From: Clostridiales bacterium
GTDB taxonomy: Bacteria > Bacillota > Clostridia > Lachnospirales > Lachnospiraceae
Direction of reading: 5' to 3'
DNA: 42,904 bases
NCBI GenBank assembly: GCA_012519905.1
Contig: JAAYPG010000141.1
Coordinates: 1-42,904, forward strand
Under the pieces are notes generated by a model. The model ran no database searches and had not been told where the DNA came from. It saw only the letters and a list, made by a program, of their open reading frames with translations. Both the position numbers and the translations under genes were made by a program. Within the stretch, counting starts at the first letter, position 1. Each line of letters begins with the position of its first letter. Below, one piece after another: positions 41,534-42,904 of this stretch.

Positions 41534-41875
41534 TTAATTCTCCCTTTCTTGAGCAACGGCAATTTTATTACCATCGGGATCAAGGAACCAAAACGAATAC
41601 GCTCCCCACGGCTTCCTTTCGGGTGGTGAAATTATCTCTATACCTGGGATTTCCCGTAACAACCGCTCATATAGTGCATCAATGTCCGCATCATAGAACT
41701 GTAGCCATATATTTTTATCCTTTGCTATATTTACATCTCCCGGATCCCAGACGCTAATATTAGCAAATCCATAATGGCTACCCTCTACATATGGCTCCTC
41801 CTGTAATACAATTTTATAAAATTCTGCGAGATGAGGGGCATCATTGGTCGTAATACATACTCCGTCAAACTTCAT
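41534..41875 (-). CDS. VOC superfamily (glyoxalase/bleomycin-resistance-like) protein
   Basis: 113-aa single-unit protein with paired beta-alpha-beta-beta-beta modules: FDGVCITTNDAPHLAEFYKIVL at the N-terminus and PWGAYSFWFLDPDGNKIAV at the C-terminus, the latter supplying the metal Glu/His-like position. Enzymes of this family isomerise, cleave or bind small molecules; the substrate is unknown. ATG at 41875 with AAGGAG. It stands 68 bp before an AAA ATPase gene on the same strand. Confidence 0.86.
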   Translation of the reverse strand: MKFDGVCITTNDAPHLAEFYKIVLQEEPYVEGSHYGFANISVWDPGDVNIAKDKNIWLQFYDADIDALYERLLREIPGIEIISPPERKPWGAYSFWFLDPDGNKIAVAQEREN

Positions 41876-41942
41876 AATATCACTCCTTAAAGTAGTTTTG
41901 CTTTATCTCCATATAAAACTAGGTATGCAATAATCTAAAATT

Positions 41943-42800
41943 TTATAAAAATTCTTTTTCATGTGCCTTAAAAAAGTCAAAATAGGTACGAACATTTTCT
42001 AACTCCGTCCATCGTTTAACTGTAACTGGGTTCTCATCAAGGTTATATATTCTAGCACCACGCATGCTTAGTAAAAACGGTGAATGTGTTGAAATAATAA
42101 ATTGACAACCAAAAAATCGTGCCGATTCCTCTATGAACTTCACTAACTCAATTTGTCGCTTAGGAGAAAGGCTATTTTCAGGCTCATCCAATAAATAAAG
42201 TCCATTATCTTTTATTTTCTCAGTAAAATAAATAAACGCACTTTCCCCATTGGAATATTCACGTACATTGTCAATCAGTTCGCTTCTAACAAAACGTGAT
42301 TGTGTCTTTCTTCTTGCACTATTTACTTTTTTAAGCTGCTCATAATCATCAAGTGATCTCATTTTAAAATCAGAATATTTAGCCTCCAAATATTCATTAA
42401 ATAACTTTTCCCTTTTCCAATCGATCCCTTCATTTAGATTACGAATATTCAGCATATAGTCAAATACGTCATCACTTGTAATTATTCTGCTATTATCTGA
42501 AATATCTTCTTCTACATTCATACAGCACATTTTCACATAGTCAGGAAAAAAGTTGGTTTTATTATAAATAGAATCACGAGTAATACCTGCCTTTTCTGCA
42601 ATAACATTTAGTGCTGTTGATTTTCCCGAACCATTGCCTCCATATAGAATAGTAACCGTATCAAAATCCAATCTATGAAGATCATTACGAGATAATATCC
42701 TAAATGGATAATATGAGTCATAGCAGGTTCTTTTGATCGAAAGAATAAAATCAAATTCCAAATCAGCATTCGGGAAGGTGAAAGATTTTAAGTAAATCAT
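41943..42800 (-). CDS. AAA/ABC-type ATPase (SMC-RecF-like, DUF-type) of unknown role
   Basis: 285-aa soluble ATPase. Walker A is YGGNGSGKST (about residues 53-62), Walker B LYLLDEPENSLSPKRQI (about 200), with an adjacent D-loop and the H-loop ISTHSPFLLSMRGARIY, an order typical of small RecF/SMC-like predicted ATPases (AAA_21/AAA_23 group). A coiled-coil-like helical insert takes the middle (about 120-180). Often found singly in clostridia; some relatives are parts of defence systems, but no nuclease, toxin or partner is seen in this window. ATG at 42800 with GGAG. Nearest the right edge. Confidence 0.85.
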   Translation of the reverse strand: MIYLKSFTFPNADLEFDFILSIKRTCYDSYYPFRILSRNDLHRLDFDTVTILYGGNGSGKSTALNVIAEKAGITRDSIYNKTNFFPDYVKMCCMNVEEDISDNSRIITSDDVFDYMLNIRNLNEGIDWKREKLFNEYLEAKYSDFKMRSLDDYEQLKKVNSARRKTQSRFVRSELIDNVREYSNGESAFIYFTEKIKDNGLYLLDEPENSLSPKRQIELVKFIEESARFFGCQFIISTHSPFLLSMRGARIYNLDENPVTVKRWTELENVRTYFDFFKAHEKEFL

Positions 42801-42904
42801 TTTTTCTCCTAATCTTAATCATTGTAAGTCTATATAATAGAGTAATTTATACCCTATGTCTTTATAGTTTATTTTACCATATACTTATAATAAATAGTAG
42901 ATAC
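42801..42904. other. Right-end intergenic segment
   Basis: AT-rich 104 bp upstream of the ATPase gene to the window edge. A TATTAT-like -10 is possible, but without a convincing -35; nothing else is seen. Confidence 0.4.

Noticed and set aside
41943-42800. Defence-system ATPase
   Set aside because: No nuclease, toxin or reverse transcriptase partner is visible in the window; the gene is cut off from context at the right edge.
1-42904. tRNA, rRNA or other well-known structured RNA genes
   Set aside because: No cloverleaf, rRNA or tmRNA/SRP-like sequence was recognised by reading; a tRNAscan/Infernal search would be needed to be certain.

Overview
The window is AT-rich, gene-dense, low-GC Gram-positive DNA. 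Strong GGAGG-type Shine-Dalgarno sites, many GTG/TTG starts, and the chromosomal order recJ-apt-relA-MBL hydrolase-hemZ-hisS-...-aspS point to an anaerobic Clostridia member. I infer Lachnospiraceae, from gene order and protein character only, without a database search. I see no rRNA, tRNA, CRISPR array, transposase or phage gene. Nearly all genes lie on the minus strand, so operons read right to left.

Region 1 (68-8055): a cold-shock gene, then a seven-gene minus-strand operon: Na+/solute symporter, phenylacetate-CoA-ligase-type enzyme, indolepyruvate ferredoxin oxidoreductase alpha and beta (iorA, iorB), tandem-ACT protein, second PaaK-type ligase, second tandem-ACT protein. It looks like a pathway for oxidising aromatic 2-oxoacids (from Phe/Tyr/Trp) to aryl-acetyl-CoA and interconverting the thioester with the free acid, with small ACT proteins as likely amino-acid sensors. 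A sigma-A-like promoter (8027-8055), whose -35 box lies in the last codons of the upstream gene, and a 14-bp perfect palindrome just downstream of the start point (7998-8011) probably control it.

Region 2 (8047-21089): a housekeeping block: recJ, apt, relA, MBL hydrolase, hemZ, hisS, a sialate-O-acetylesterase-like gene, a Dabb protein, aspS, and a DUF1294 membrane protein. apt and hisS have their own good promoters. The hisS leader carries a 47-bp tandem duplication that repeats the Shine-Dalgarno segment as two SD/anti-SD hairpins.

Region 3 (21153-29693): SGNH hydrolase, DegV, a 70-aa orphan, pepF, a 186-bp nested inverted-repeat element, a nitroreductase divergent from an OhrR-like MarR regulator with OhrR-type boxes over both promoters, argC with an ARG box at its start point, a NodB deacetylase without signal peptide, and a CarD-family protein.

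Region 4 (30079-35684): a complete peptide ABC importer operon (binding lipoprotein, two ATPases, two permeases) with 8-bp gene overlaps and a palindrome at the promoter.

Region 5 (35701-42800): GNAT acetyltransferase, MATE transporter, an internally deleted pseudogene (M29 aminopeptidase-like tail) that still has promoter and SD, a small membrane protein with the GGxDGPTAIF motif of Na+-pumping decarboxylases, an SH3/amidase_3 cell-wall hydrolase, DUF2200, a 371-aa unknown, a VOC protein and an AAA ATPase.

No defence island or obviously new multi-gene system is visible. The most unusual signals are the hisS leader repeats, the nested hairpin element at 25497-25682, the nitroreductase/OhrR-box divergon, the deleted pseudogene, and the decarboxylase-motif miniprotein. 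Family names rest on motif recognition; all regulatory calls are sequence-pattern inferences.
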